64,000 nt of DNA from Aricia agestis (Eukaryota > Arthropoda > Insecta > Lepidoptera > Lycaenidae): positions 952,501-1,016,500 of the forward strand of contig NC_056417.1 in NCBI RefSeq assembly GCF_905147365.1. Direction: 5' to 3'. The notes beneath the pieces are model-generated. The model saw nothing but the letters and a program-made list of their open reading frames with translations. It did no database searches and was not told the origin of the DNA. Below, piece after piece: positions 44,860 through 55,796 of the stretch. The translations under genes were made by a program, and so were the position numbers. How positions within the stretch are numbered: position 1 is the first letter of the stretch; each line of letters starts with the position of its first letter.

Positions 44860-45556
44860 AATGTAATTGAGAGAGAGGAAATTTGGTATTTTTACCAATG
44901 GAAAAAGCTTATAGCAGGTAATGTTTATAACCCAACTGTAGATATTAACCCGTTGATCATGAAAAAACGAGACACAATAGAATTTCTATTGTGTCTCTGT
45001 CACCGGTGACTGTATGGGGCTTGATGAATTAATGTGTTCATAGGTCTTTGTAAGTATAATACAAATTAAAGCTATGCAAAAGTGTGTCTGTCTGTTAGCT
45101 CTTCATGCCAAGCCGATTTTGATTAAATTTGGCTAGCGGATACATTGTATCCTGCAAAGGTACACATAATAGATTTTATCTCGATATATAGTATGGTTCC
45201 CGCGCGATGGACTTCTGCGCAAAGTAGTTGCGGGCAATATCTAGTTCTTATTATATAAGTAAACAAATGTTTTAAACAAACTTACTAGTTAAGAAAAAAA
45301 GGTAAACCATTTATATATGGTGTTAAACAATAAATTACACAATACACATAATATCTGGGGTACGGCAGTGCACCGCCAAGACGAGCCTAGCGAAGCGCAA
45401 GAGTTATTTGTTAAAAGTAAATATTTTTCACCCATAGTGAATTTAACAAATAATAAGTGTATTATGTAGTAGTATCTATGTAAACCAATCGTGAATTAAC
45501 GATGTATTATATTATCAGCAGTCTTAAATTCACCAGAGTTTTTATAAAAATAGTTC
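44860..45556. other. Downstream region of paralogue 1 with Helitron fragment
   Basis: A short foldback around 44965-45010 (agacacaatagaa / ttctattgtgtct) is followed by a fragment ending gttgcgggcaatatctag|t at about 45244, a Helitron-like 3' end. A cagtgcaccgccaaga repeat piece lies near 45370. Confidence 0.45.
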
Positions 45557-45906
45557 TTAAGCTTCGGTCAAACCTGCGCGACCAAAGCGACAGCGAAGCG
45601 GGAGCGTCCACGGCAGCGTTGCCAGACGTCCCGATTTTTAAACCAAATTAAAAGACCCGCAAGGGAAAGGCTCAGTCCCGCTTTTCAGGGATAACTCTAC
45701 GTGCAGCGTGCTGACTGCTGAGTAAAAAAGGTGCGTAATGAAGATAGGCGTGTGGGAGAGAGAGGGGAGAATTTTCTTTGGCTACTTTTGCTATCTATTG
45801 TCACGTAAACGTGATATAATATTACGTTTTTTACTATATCCCGCTTTAGACGAAAAAAATCCCGACTTGGCAAAAAACATATCTGGCAACGCTGGTCTAC
45901 GGCTAC

Positions 45907-46542
45907 GTCACCATCAGATACGGCGCGGCGCCGTCACCGTGTTACGGCACGACGCCGCCCGCTACCGTGAGTCGTGACACGGTGCCGCAAACGGTGCACC
46001 GCGCGCCCCTATTCCGGGTGAAACTTCCGAACAAAAATGGTGTCCAAACTTAAACGAGGCATATGAAAATGCATATGAAAGTCGCGTAATGCAAATATTG
46101 TCATTTGTCCCACTTAATTTTAGCGCTGCATATTTCCTTCTGAAATGACTTCCGTCTGGGTGCATTGTACAAATATACGGATTTGCCCAAGTTCCTCTGT
46201 TTCTGTTTCTTTTTTAATCTCCGTCTTAGTAATAACAAGAGAATAATTCTTTCGCGATCCATATCCAGACAAGCACTTTCGTTCGAGCGCAAATAATTAT
46301 AGACTGAATAGGTACACGGGTCGGTACGAGCGGCACCGTACCACGGTGGCGGCGTCGTGCCGTAGCCCGTAAGGGCGATTATGCACTACACGGAATTTTA
46401 CCATCCGGCGCGGCGCGGCATCTCGATTTCCTACCTTATTTAAATGGCAAACGTGAAAGTTATGAACGCCGGACGGTAAAATTCCGTGTAGTGCACAAAC
46501 GCCCTAACACGGTGACGGCGCCGCGCCGTGTCTGATGGGGAC
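45907..46542. mobile_element. Middle nested MITE
   Basis: Left arm gtcaccatcagatacggcgc...cacgacgccg is mirrored on the right as cggcgtcgtgccgta, interrupted by the inner element, then acacggtgacggcgcc...ctgatgggga. Confidence 0.8.
46372..46505. mobile_element. Inner nested MITE
   Basis: Ends agggcgattatgcactacac / gtgtagtgcacaaacgccct are inverted, with ggaattttacc / ggtaaaattcc inside. It splits the right arm of the middle element. Confidence 0.85.
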
Positions 46543-46702
46543 ACGGCCTACTGCGCGGCGGACGCCGATATAATCCGTATAGAGTATATAGACTATAGAC
46601 CCATATTATAATCTTATGGTGCTTTGCACACGACCGCAATGCGGGACGTTTTACTTTCGCTTCGCAGTCGCTTTGGTAGCGCAAGTTTGGCCAAAGCTTT
46701 AA

Positions 46703-48069
46703 TTTAAATTATAATCAATAACATTCTTAATTCAAAATGTTAAAATTATTGTCTATAGTGTACGGAATTTATAGAGCATTTCCAAATTTTGGAATATTGA
46801 TGAGATCAATATTTAATTTAACCAAAAAGGAGAAATTCCATTAGCAATGACAAAATTCTTTGCAAAATTAAAATTAAAAATGTTGAAAATTACAATTAAA
46901 AGACTGAGAAATTTTATATTTTTTAACAATACTTATATTTAAGTACTATGATTAAAATATGATAAATGCTATTTTTTATAAATATGATAAGTAGAAAAAT
47001 ATAATTAGTTGCATAGGAAAATATAAGAAAGTGATATTATGTATCTCAAAGTGAGGTTCTCTTTCGAAGGAAAGAAAAACTAGAAAGTAGGTAAGTATGT
47101 TCTGTGATTATTATTTGTTTAAAAAATAATACTTAAGTAGAACAATATCTGAATGTTAAAAACATTTCTGTTTCTTTGTACTTATTAGAATTTGACATGC
47201 ACTTTTTATGAAGCAATATGCAATAATTATTACTTATTTAGCTACTCATGCAATAATTACGAACAACGCGCAGGTTAGGTATGAACAACATATTTTGCAA
47301 AAGTTATCGATGACTAGTCATCGGGACATTATACTATATATTTTTTTCACACGTTAGTATAGTGATATAGTATAGTATAGTGATCTAAAAGCGAGATAGT
47401 GATATTTTTAACGTGTCCGTGTTTTTAACTTTACATATCTAAGAAACGAGATGATTCATAGATTTCTACGAAACGTTAATATAGATTGTATGTCTCAAAA
47501 GTCTACTGTTGAAACTTGAACTTATAATGGGCTGCTTATCTTATAGGTACTGTATCTTCTTTATCTTGTTAGATAAGTTACCATATTATTATGATCAAAA
47601 GCTAGCTAAGCTAGTAGGGAGTGTGTACTCGTGTCCACTACGAATTTATTATAGGCTGTTTAAAATTGGTGACGAAAACATGCTGACTTGTCCGTCAAAA
47701 CTATGATGACGATTCACGTCTCCATAAATATAGCCAAAGTAACTCAGCCATGTTTTAAATTTCCGTCATTTGTAAGAAATCTATCGCGAGATATTTCGCA
47801 CAGCCATAGGCTATACCTATATTAATTAATATTTCCCATATTATGTTAAATGATCAGGTAGGCGTTTCCTAGTGGATAAGAAACATGCTCTTTCAATGAC
47901 GTTTTGTAAATGTCTGTATCAGGTTTACACAGAATAAACGTTTTGGGTTATACATTGCTTGTTTTATTTGTAAAACTGGATGACCCTATGAACTTCGTAT
48001 TGCTTCCTATCCTACCTAATAAGTACCTAATATTAATCTTTCTGGACTTCCATGGATATTTTAAGACTA
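46703..48069. other. AT-rich intergenic DNA
   Basis: No gene or recognisable repeat was found, apart from short tatagtatagtgat words near 47355. Confidence 0.45.
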
Positions 48070-48206
48070 AGCCCCAATTTCACCAACGACTGTTAGTTAA
48101 CGCTCGAATTAGTATCACGTCTCTTTCATTTTTCTTATGAATGAAAGAGAAGACATGACATTTTAACAAGCTGTTAACACTAACAGACGTTGGTGAAATT
48201 GGGGCT
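48070..48206. mobile_element. Palindromic MITE
   Basis: Ends agccccaatttcaccaacg / cgttggtgaaattggggct are exact inverted repeats. The middle also pairs (gtctctttcatt / aatgaaagagaa). Confidence 0.85.
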
Positions 48207-48380
48207 AAAACTAGCCAACTTTGTGCAGCCATTATCGAGGTTTTAAGCTAGACCACAGAATACATATTAGTACAAGCTAATATATCAAAATTAAAAGTAT
48301 TTTTTAGTAATATTAGTAATATAATATAAAGCGTCCCGACACCGATTTATCTATGCCGATGTCCGATCCTTCCTGGGCCT

Positions 48381-48560
48381 GTAGACAAGTGGCAAAGCGC
48401 TAACGCTAACGCTAGCGCTACAAAATGTATGCGATTTGACATAAGTCATCGCTTCGCTAGCGAATACTAATGTCAAATCCATACATTTTGTAGCGTCAGC
48501 GTTAGCGCTAGCGTTAGCGCTAGCGTTAGCGCTAGCGTTAGCGTTTTGCCACTTGTCTAC
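48381..48560. mobile_element. Palindromic MITE with gcgctagcgtta repeats in its arms
   Basis: Ends gtagacaagtggcaaagcgc / gcgttttgccacttgtctac are inverted. Inside, tacaaaatgtat / atacattttgta pair. The right arm has expanded (agcgttagcgct)n units, making it longer than the left. Confidence 0.85.
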
Positions 48561-48565
48561 GGGGG

Positions 48566-48910
48566 CTGACCTCCATTATACAAGTACGCGTTCTTCCCCT
48601 TTCCCCCTTTGAAATGACAGCTATTTTTTGCGGAATCAGCGTCCCCAATGTGGGGGAGAAGAACTAAATCTAACGTAAAAATGACGTTTACATTGGCGCT
48701 GATAGCAGTAGTGAGAGTACTTGGAACTAAAATATATACTACTAATGACAACCAATAACGACTAAGCGGCCATTTGCAATTAGTTACGTCGATTTATTTC
48801 TGTTCTCCCGCATTGGGGGCGCTGATTCCGCTTCAAGTAAGCACAAAAATCAGGTGGGTATGAGGTATCATAAGTCCAGCGTACCTACTTGTAAGTATAA
48901 TGGAGGTCAG
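48566..48910. mobile_element. MITE with ctgacctccattatac ends
   Basis: Ends ctgacctccattatacaagt / acttgtaagtataatggagg are inverted, with an inner gcggaatcagcg / cgctgattccgc pair. A degenerate nested copy is at 5065-5243. Confidence 0.8.
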
Positions 48911-48938
48911 TGAAATATCCTATGAAGATAAATAATCA

Positions 48939-49355
48939 GCCAAGTGCGAGTCGGACTCGCGCACGAAGGGTTATGTACGTATAGAGCAAAATTAGGCCAA
49001 AAATTGTATTTTTTGTAAGGGTTAATTAAAAAGGGCTTAATTTTTTATTTTATTTTAATAATATTATTAAATATATACTAAGGACTTTGAGAAAAATTCA
49101 AGTACTTTCCTGTTGCCATTATTGATATCTAAGAGCAAAAAAGGCCAAAAAATCACGTTTGTTGTATGGGAAAATATTAATTTTATTTTGTTTTTAGTAT
49201 TTGCTGTTATAGCGGCAACAGGTAGGTATACACAATCTGTGAAAATTTCAACTCTAGCTATTACCGTTCTTGAGTTACAGCCTGGAGACATACGGACAGA
49301 CATCGAAGTCTCAGTAATAGGGACCCGTTTTTACCCTTTGGGTACGAAACCCCAA
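48939..49355 (+). repeat. Lepidopteran dispersed repeat
   Basis: Starts ccaagtgcgagtcggactcg, passes tatagcggcaacagg and cagcctggagaca, and ends tttgggtacgaaacccc. Same family as 32008-32450. Confidence 0.8.
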
Positions 49356-49405
49356 AAAGGTATCATTTGATAACTAAACTTGTGGACTACGCTTATACAG
49401 GCAAT

Positions 49406-49735
49406 GTAACGCCTCCGTGGTCTAGTGGTTAGGAGCGTGGCTCTCGACTTGTTATTTCCAAGTTTGGTTAGGACAATGCAGGCTGATCACCTGATTGTCT
49501 GACAAGTAAGATGATCCATGCGTCGGATGGGCATATAAAAAGTCGGTCCTGTCGCCTGCGCCTGATCTCTCGCCAGTCGTGTTCGTCCCACTGGGTTATG
49601 AGAGTGAAGGAATAGAGAGTGCTCTTGTGTACTGCGCACACACTTGGGCACTATAAAATTACTCCTGCGTACCTGGCCTGGTTTCAATGAAACTGGCCAC
49701 CGTCACCGAAATCGGTGTGGGGAGTATTATTATTA
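49406..49735 (+). mobile_element. tRNA-derived SINE with B-box deletion
   Basis: The A-box half (tggtctagtggttaggagcg) is joined directly to ttatttccaagtttggttag, skipping the B-box segment present at 10-45. The body and attattatt tail match the first SINE. Confidence 0.75.
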
Positions 49736-49799
49736 TTATGAAAGGAGAATGAAATAAAGTGGTCCAACTTTCGACTACTAACGAGACTTACTTCATTAC

Positions 49800-49893
49800 G
49801 TAGTGTCATCCCTTTTTTCTTAGATTGATTTGAAAGGAATGACACTTACGATGTTGCCACTTTTTAATTTCTTCACTTTCTTGACAGGCTATA
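49800..49893. mobile_element. Right end of a gtctgtcaagaaagt-family MITE
   Basis: gtcatcccttttttcttaga and gttgccactttttaatttct followed by ctttcttgacagg match the element at 5006-5340. The left end is missing. It is cut by the Helitron that begins at 49894. Confidence 0.65.
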
Positions 49894-50124
49894 TCTTTAT
49901 ATATAAAACTCAAAGGCTGACTGACATGGTGATATATTATCAACGCACAGCCTAAACCACTGAACCGATCGGGCTGAAATTTGGCATGCAGGTAGATGTT
50001 ATGACGTAGGCATCCGCTAAGAAAGGATTTTGATCAATTCCACCCCCAAGGGGTTAAAATAGGGGATGAAAGTTTGTATATAATAATACTTCTTAACGCG
50101 AGCGAAGCCGCGGGCAAAAGCTCG
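49894..50124 (+). mobile_element. Short non-autonomous Helitron
   Basis: Starts TCTTTATATATAAAACTC and ends cgcgggcaaaagctcg|t. The middle has cacccccaaggggttaaaa, like the repeats at 14 kb. The expected CTAG end is CTCG here. Confidence 0.6.
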
Positions 50125-50591
50125 TTTTGTATAACTTTCATCATAAGACAAATTAAAAATAAGCTGTCAGTAAAAAGTTATGACCATTATGAAAAAAAAT
50201 TTTTTTTGAGTGAAAATATCGATATTTAAATGCATCTATTTCAGTGAAAACCTAAGGGGCGCGCCACACCGGAATGGCAGCGGCGAGGCGAGCACTTTCA
50301 GTGTCATGTGATTTTAAACTTTATCGTCATTATTATAATACATAGTATCGCTTGAGAAATCGCGGCCTCTATATATGAAAAATGATTAACGATTGACTGT
50401 TGTGAAAAAAAATTGAACTGTCAAAAATTAGAAAAAAGGATGCTAAGGGAGGGGGAGTTTTGCTGGGAATGTGAAAGATTGATGTTGTGTTTTCGTATTA
50501 TTTTCCTAAAATTGTGTTATCTGGGTTTTTAATGAGTAATATTGATAGGATATTAACCATTAGGTATTCGTTATCGTGCACAAGTGTAGTA

Positions 50592-50803
50592 TAGTGCGTC
50601 AAGAAAGTCATGACAGGTGGGAAAATTTTCTAAACGTAATCACGCTTAAAAGGTGTATTTTTTTCTTTGTATTTTCACAGAGAACGCTTATTACATTTTA
50701 AATATTGTTACCTTGCACATTTTTAACTCGAATTAATAAAGTTCTCTTATTTTCTATTTCTTTTAAAAAAAATTCCCGCCTGTCATGACTTTCTTGACAG
50801 GCT
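50592..50803. mobile_element. MITE inserted in the duplicated upstream block
   Basis: Ends gtcaagaaagtcatgacagg / cctgtcatgactttcttgac are inverted. Absent from the matching place in copy 1 (39293-39695), which gives a clean empty-site comparison. Confidence 0.85.
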
Positions 50804-50898
50804 ATAAGTGATGTAATATTCAGAAACGTTCTATTTTGTGTTCCCTCCAAAACTCCATCGAAAGTTTTAGTAAAGCGTTTCACTTTACTGAATCGACC

Positions 50899-50948
50899 GA
50901 CTTGACTTCTTGACTGTACTGCAGTCAGTACAGTCAAGAAGTCAAGTC
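50899..50948. repeat. Perfect 23-bp hairpin at a breakpoint
   Basis: gacttgacttcttgactgta... (50899-50921) is exactly inverted at 50926-50948 around the loop cagt. The left arm belongs to the duplicated upstream block. The right arm marks where the match to copy 1 stops. Confidence 0.85.
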
Positions 50949-51166
50949 AGTCGATTATATTCGAGCGCTCTAAAGCCGGCGCCGGACATGGGCTTCAAAG
51001 TTTGAGCAAACTTTGCACAAATAGGAAAATGCCAGCAACTAACTTTGCACAAATAGGCAAATGTCAGTGCCACACTTGGCGAGTCTGGCGCCCGCCTAAG
51101 TAAAAGTCAGTACTTTTACTTAGAGCGCTCGGTCTTACAATAAATTGTTCTGGAAACATGATCGTT

Positions 51167-51799
51167 TTACGGCCATTCCCAATATTTGATCTATCTCTGG
51201 TTTTGCCCTACTAGAGATAGGAATAGCTCACAATTGACATAAAATATATGTCTCTAATGTCTAATGTGAGCTATTCCTATCTTTAGTAGGGCAAAACCAG
51301 AGATAGATCAAATATTGGGAACGGCCGTTAGGAAAGGTCGTGGTAGGCCCTCTGCAAGCGTCATAAACTGACAACGGCTGCCGTTGTTAGTTTATGACAC
51401 GTGACGTCAACTTCCGTCGACTGCCGCCGACACGTGTCGTTCGTCAGTAAGAAGCCTAACGGCCGTTCCGAATATTTGATCTATCTCTGGTTTTGCCCTA
51501 CTAGAGATAGGAATAGCTCACATTATACATTAGAGACATAATATATTTTATGTCAATTCAATGTTAGCTGCGATCGGTTGTATGTCAAACCAGAGATAGA
51601 TTGAATATTGGGAACGGCCGTTAGACGACTTACGGCCGTTCCCAATATTTGATCTATCTCTGGTTTTGCCCTACTAGACATAGGAACAGCTCACATATTT
51701 AGACATTAGAGACATATATAATTTTATGTCAATTCAATGTTAGCTGCGATCGATTGTATGTCAAACCAGAGATAGATTGAATATTGGGAACGGCCGTTA
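51167..51799. mobile_element. Cluster of three same-family palindromic MITEs
   Basis: Copies at 51167-51330, 51457-51624 and 51630-51799 each run from cggccgttcccaatatttga (or a near variant) to its inverse caatattgggaacggccg, with tctctggttttgccctacta inside. The last two are only about 5 bp apart. Confidence 0.85.
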
Positions 51800-51935
51800 G
51801 ACTTTATTAGACTTGACAATATAAAAAAACGATGCTGAAAATTGTATTATAGAATATTGTTTTCCCGCCATAATATAGAATATACTCGACACTGGCCATG
51901 GTTAAATAGCCGAAGTGCCATAATAAGAAAAAAAA

Positions 51936-52470
51936 GGAGGCAAGAGACAGGTGACTGGTGTGCGAGAAATGTCAACTGTCGAGTAGTAAACAAGATTTTA
52001 TTTTTACTTTTGCATTATTTTTTATAAACTATATCTTCTCATTTTAACTAAAATTTAAAACTAATGTTCATCACAGATAAGTGTACAATTGAGATGTGTA
52101 TCCAGTGTATGTAAAGTTGACCTCTGATAGGTTATAAAATAGGAAACAGACTCATAGTTAAAATTGAAAGGTAAGCTTAAAAACTTCTTGTAAGAATGTT
52201 TCAATCAACCTAGGGTTGCCATCACCTTTATTGCCGTCGCCGGTCTAGCATGACAAAAATCCCGGACATTTGGCCGAAATATGGCTATTTCCCCGGACAC
52301 CCATTAAAACTATTTACTATTACGTCCCAATTTTGTCAACAAAAATTTGTAAAAATTTGATTAACTTAAGTCCTTGAAATCGTACTTGATTCTGATCAAA
52401 GAAGAAAGAAAGTGTGTATGCTTAGCGAGATGCGGATGGCAACCCTAAATCAACCTGAAATCTGTTTTTT
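51936..52470. other. Intergenic/5' region of the second unknown gene
   Basis: AT-rich. No exon is supported. Confidence 0.35.
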
Positions 52471-52797
52471 TTTTTTTAATGAAATAAGGGGGCAAACAAG
52501 CAAACGGTCACCAGATGGAAACCAACTTCCGTCGCATCTGACACTCCCAGCATCAGAAGAGCTGCATGTGCGTTGCCGGCCTTTTAAGAGGGAATAGGGT
52601 AATAGTGGAGGGTAGGGAAGGGAAGGGAATAGGGGAGGGTAGGAAAGGGAATAGGGTAGGGGATTGGGCCTCCGGTAAACTCACTCGGCGAAACACAGTG
52701 CAAGCGCTGTTTCACGCCGGTTTTCTGTGAGAACGTGGTATTTATCTGGTCGAGCCGGCCCATTCGTGCCGAAGCATGGCTCTCCCACATATATTAT
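52471..52797 (+). mobile_element. Dispersed element, copy 3
   Basis: Same element as 3142-3448, from gggggcaaacaagcaaacgg to gcatggctctcccac, with the ggaagggaatagg tract. Confidence 0.75.
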
Positions 52798-52916
52798 GAT
52801 GAATGATGATACTTTTACATCGCTAGGCATTATCCTCAAATTACATTTTTCCCACATTCTCCTTAACTTTATAGATCACTAAAAAACATTATAAGCTTCT
52901 TGGATGGCCCTAAAGT

Positions 52917-53080
52917 CAGTGGCGCAACTATAACATCGGGGGCCCGGGGCAAATCAATGGGGCTCTATCAGTATAAAATATCATCACAATAAAACAATGT
53001 ATTAAATGTGGCCCTTTTGGTTCGGGGGCCCGTGGTATTTTGCCAGCCCTGCCATATGCCATATAGTTACACCACAGCTG
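52917..53080. mobile_element. hAT-like MITE, copy 2, with 8-bp target duplication
   Basis: cctaaagt occurs exactly on both sides (52909-52916 and 53081-53088), an 8-bp duplication as made by hAT transposases. Ends cagtggcgcaactata / atagttacaccacagctg are inverted with one interruption. Confidence 0.85.
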
Positions 53081-53183
53081 CCTAAAGTAGAATCACAGAG
53101 TAGTTTGTTACCATCTCTTTCTTTTTTACCATAAATTGCTTATAAAACTTTCTTGTAATTTTGCAGTAAATAAGATATAAAAT

Positions 53184-55268
53184 ATGAGTGCTGATTGGAG
53201 AAATGAGCAAGCAATTCTGCGAGACTTGGCCATCGCACAGGGTATGGTTCCTGTTGAATCCGTGGAGACTGTCGAATGCAATGAAAAACCACCGTCATTG
53301 CACATTGAAGAAGGTAATTTCAAATTTGATTACTAATTATTATTGGTCATCATTATTACTTTTTTTATAATATATTTACAGTATTTGATACAAATATTCA
53401 TTTAACCTTTATTTCATTATATCAGTGTAATTCCCTAGGACTGTTATACAGTCCCTGGTGTAGGGAACACTCTCTGAACCTATGGCATCAATCTCTACAT
53501 CTATATATATAAAAATGGATTTTCAATTGTGTTAGTAACGCTAAAACTCGAAAACGGTGGGCTAAATTTTAGTCTCAAAATATGCGTAGAAGTCCATGGA
53601 AGGTTTTAAAGTGTCAGAAAGTTCTCTGGAACAGATACTTTTTAATATATTATATTCATAATAATATTGAACATGTTTTCTGATTTTCAGAAACAGAGGA
53701 GCATTTCATAGGGCAGTATGTAGCAGATGGAAGTTCTGCTGTAGCACCAGACTTTGGACAAATCCAGGACATGTTAGACTTGGTTTGTCTAGTTTTAATA
53801 AAACATAGAAATTTCGCATATGTACCCACAAAATGAAATCACACTAGAGTTACCTGCTACCCAAGGTAATATAGCCTATTTCATCATGCCCAACTATGGA
53901 TATAGTACTACATATTTGTTCCCAGCATTAAACCAACTATTATGGAGTAAAGACTGTTTATTTATATTATGTTTAATATACATAATAATAATTATCTGAT
54001 AGACAAACTTAAATTACAGGTCCGAGATGTCAGCTTAAATGACATTGAAAATTATGATGATAATGCTGATAAAAGTAAAAAAGTATCGGAAGCCACAGAA
54101 AACAAATCTCCAAGAAAACCAGAAAAGGTAGATGTAAAGAGAAACAAAAACGTTGCAATGGAGTCAATTTTAAAACAACAAGAAGTACATGTGAGAAAGA
54201 AAATCCAACCTGTTCTCATCCAACCAGAAAGTATGTTCAAACCTAAAAGTAAGACAAGTGTAGCTAGCACGAGTAAAGAAAGTGTAGGGAATAATGTAAG
54301 TAACAAAAGTGGAGGTAATGCAAGGAAGCCAGAAAGTGTAAGCAAAGCTAGTGAGCCCGGCGTTTTTGTGCCGTCAAGTCAAGCGCAGGAGTATTATAAG
54401 AAGTTGATGGAGGCAAAGCGACAGCAAGAGTTGAGAGAGGAGACCATTTGGACAAGAGCCGAGCGGCAGATGAGAGAAATTGAAGAGAGGAGGTAAGGTG
54501 TCCACAAGAAAGTAATTATACACCACTTAATTGTTGCCTTCCAACTTTCTTGCTCCCAAACTAGTTTATAGTGTCCGACCGAAGCTTTGGCTTTGGCTTC
54601 GGCATCAACCACCTTCAACCAAAAAAAACGAGTAAAACTTTGGCGAAACCTTCGGCTTCGGCCCAAAACTTTTATTACTAGTTTGGTAAAAAATAGTCCG
54701 GTGCAATGACAGCTGAAACTATCTAACTAGTTTATATTTAGGGCAACAATACAGTACTTGTCAACACTAGTAGAAATTGTATCAAAACTGCGTTCAAGCA
54801 TAGTGTAGGGTTGCCTTGTCTATAATAATAAAAGAAAAACCATTCATTTAAAACACTCGTTTTTGCAAAGCTGTAATTCCATAGATCACTGAAATTGGTT
54901 TAATAGTTTATTACTAGGCATTCCATGTTTGATTTATATACAGGGTGTAACAAAAACAAGTGATAATACTTTAGGGTGTGTACGTGTTCCTTGTAGAGAG
55001 TTCACTGTGAAAGTAGCAGCGCTGAAAGACCAAATTTTTTTTTCTCTTTTGTATGGGGAAACTCGTGACGCTCGGGCCCTTGCCCATACAAAAGTGAAAA
55101 AAAAAATTTCGTCTTTCAGAGCTGCTACTTTCACAGTGAACTCTCTACAAGGAACATGTACACACCCTAAAGTATTATCACTAGTTTTTGTTACACCCTG
55201 TATAGACTAAAGTTACTGAATTGAAAGTATTTTATTTCTGTTACAGGAGGAGCAAGGTTGCCAACTAA
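53184..55268 (+). CDS. Unknown protein, tandem paralogue 2
   Basis: Four exons, 53184-53313, 53691-53782, 54020-54492 and 55247-55268, encode 238 aa. Intron phases 1 and 0 at the first two junctions equal those of the gene at 40223. Shared blocks are the N-terminus (WRNEQAILRDLAIAQG), KRNKNVAMESILK near residue 113, and VFVPSSQAQEYYKKLMEAKR plus a charged coiled-coil-like end (WTRAERQMREIEERRRSK). The PAM2 motif and the P/K linker of paralogue 1 are missing, and the C-terminal acidic tail is replaced by RSKVAN. A TTTTGCAG acceptor 18 bp before the ATG suggests a 5' non-coding exon upstream. The last exon is tiny and is inferred from the GTAAGG donor and TTACAG acceptor; otherwise translation stops at 54496. 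Function unknown. Confidence 0.7.
53500..53650 (+). mobile_element. Helitron/RTE-like fragment in intron 1 of paralogue 2
   Basis: tctatatatataaaaatgga followed by aaaactcgaaaacggtggg resembles the 5' end of common lepidopteran non-autonomous elements. No right end was found. Confidence 0.35.
54937..55204. repeat. Foldback repeat, copy 2
   Basis: Ends tatacagggtgtaac / gttacaccctgtata are perfect inverted repeats. The interior matches 6256-6512. It lies in the last intron of paralogue 2, 42 bp before the final exon. Confidence 0.85.
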
Positions 55269-55527
55269 ATGAAGAGGCTAATTAATGTGATAACTAGAGA
55301 CCGGATTATATGCATTTGCATATTTGCATATGCATTTGCATATTTTAGCCATTCTCAGGGGTAATTGCATATTTTACCTAAGGTCTAGTTATGATGCTTA
55401 GTATCGGTACATTTACAACATTTTTCACTAACCCTGCGTTCCAAAATGCGACCAAATTTAATAACAATAACATTTACAAAACATAAGGGCTATTGAGTAA
55501 TAGTTGTGACTTTTTACTCCATTCGAA

Positions 55528-55758
55528 TGCAGTCAGTAGTTGTGCGCGTTTTTTGTTTTGACAGTTACGATATTAAAATGAAAGAGAAAGAAGAATGTCT
55601 CGCTTGCCAATACAAATTAATGGGACGGCGGAACTTTAGCCATGCAGTCAGTAGTTGTGCGCGTTTTTTGTTTTGACAGTTACAATATTAAAATGAAAGA
55701 GAAAGAAGAACGTCTCGCTTGCCAATACAAATTAATGGGACGGCGGAACTTTAGCCAT
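55528..55758. repeat. Two tandem 115-bp repeats inside the hAT element
   Basis: The unit tgcagtcagtagttgtgcgc...cggaactttagcca starts at 55528 and again at 55643. The two copies differ at a few bases. Confidence 0.85.
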
Positions 55759-55796
55759 AAACTGTAAGTGCCCACATAGCACCCAAGTTCAAATTT

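Larger units (their letters stand above)
45557..46702. mobile_element. Three-level nested MITE, outermost element
   Basis: The outer inverted ends are ttaagcttcggtcaaacctg / gcaagtttggccaaagcttt, with accaaagcgac / gtcgctttggt just inside. A GC-rich middle element (45907-46542) and an inner element (46372-46505) lie within it. Confidence 0.75.
50465..51935 (+). promoter_or_regulatory. Upstream block duplicated before both unknown genes (copy 2), with insertions
   Basis: Matches 39293-39695 in three pieces: 50465-50590, 50805-50921 and 51800-51935. They are separated by a MITE (50592-50803) and by about 880 bp containing three same-family MITEs. Confidence 0.6.
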
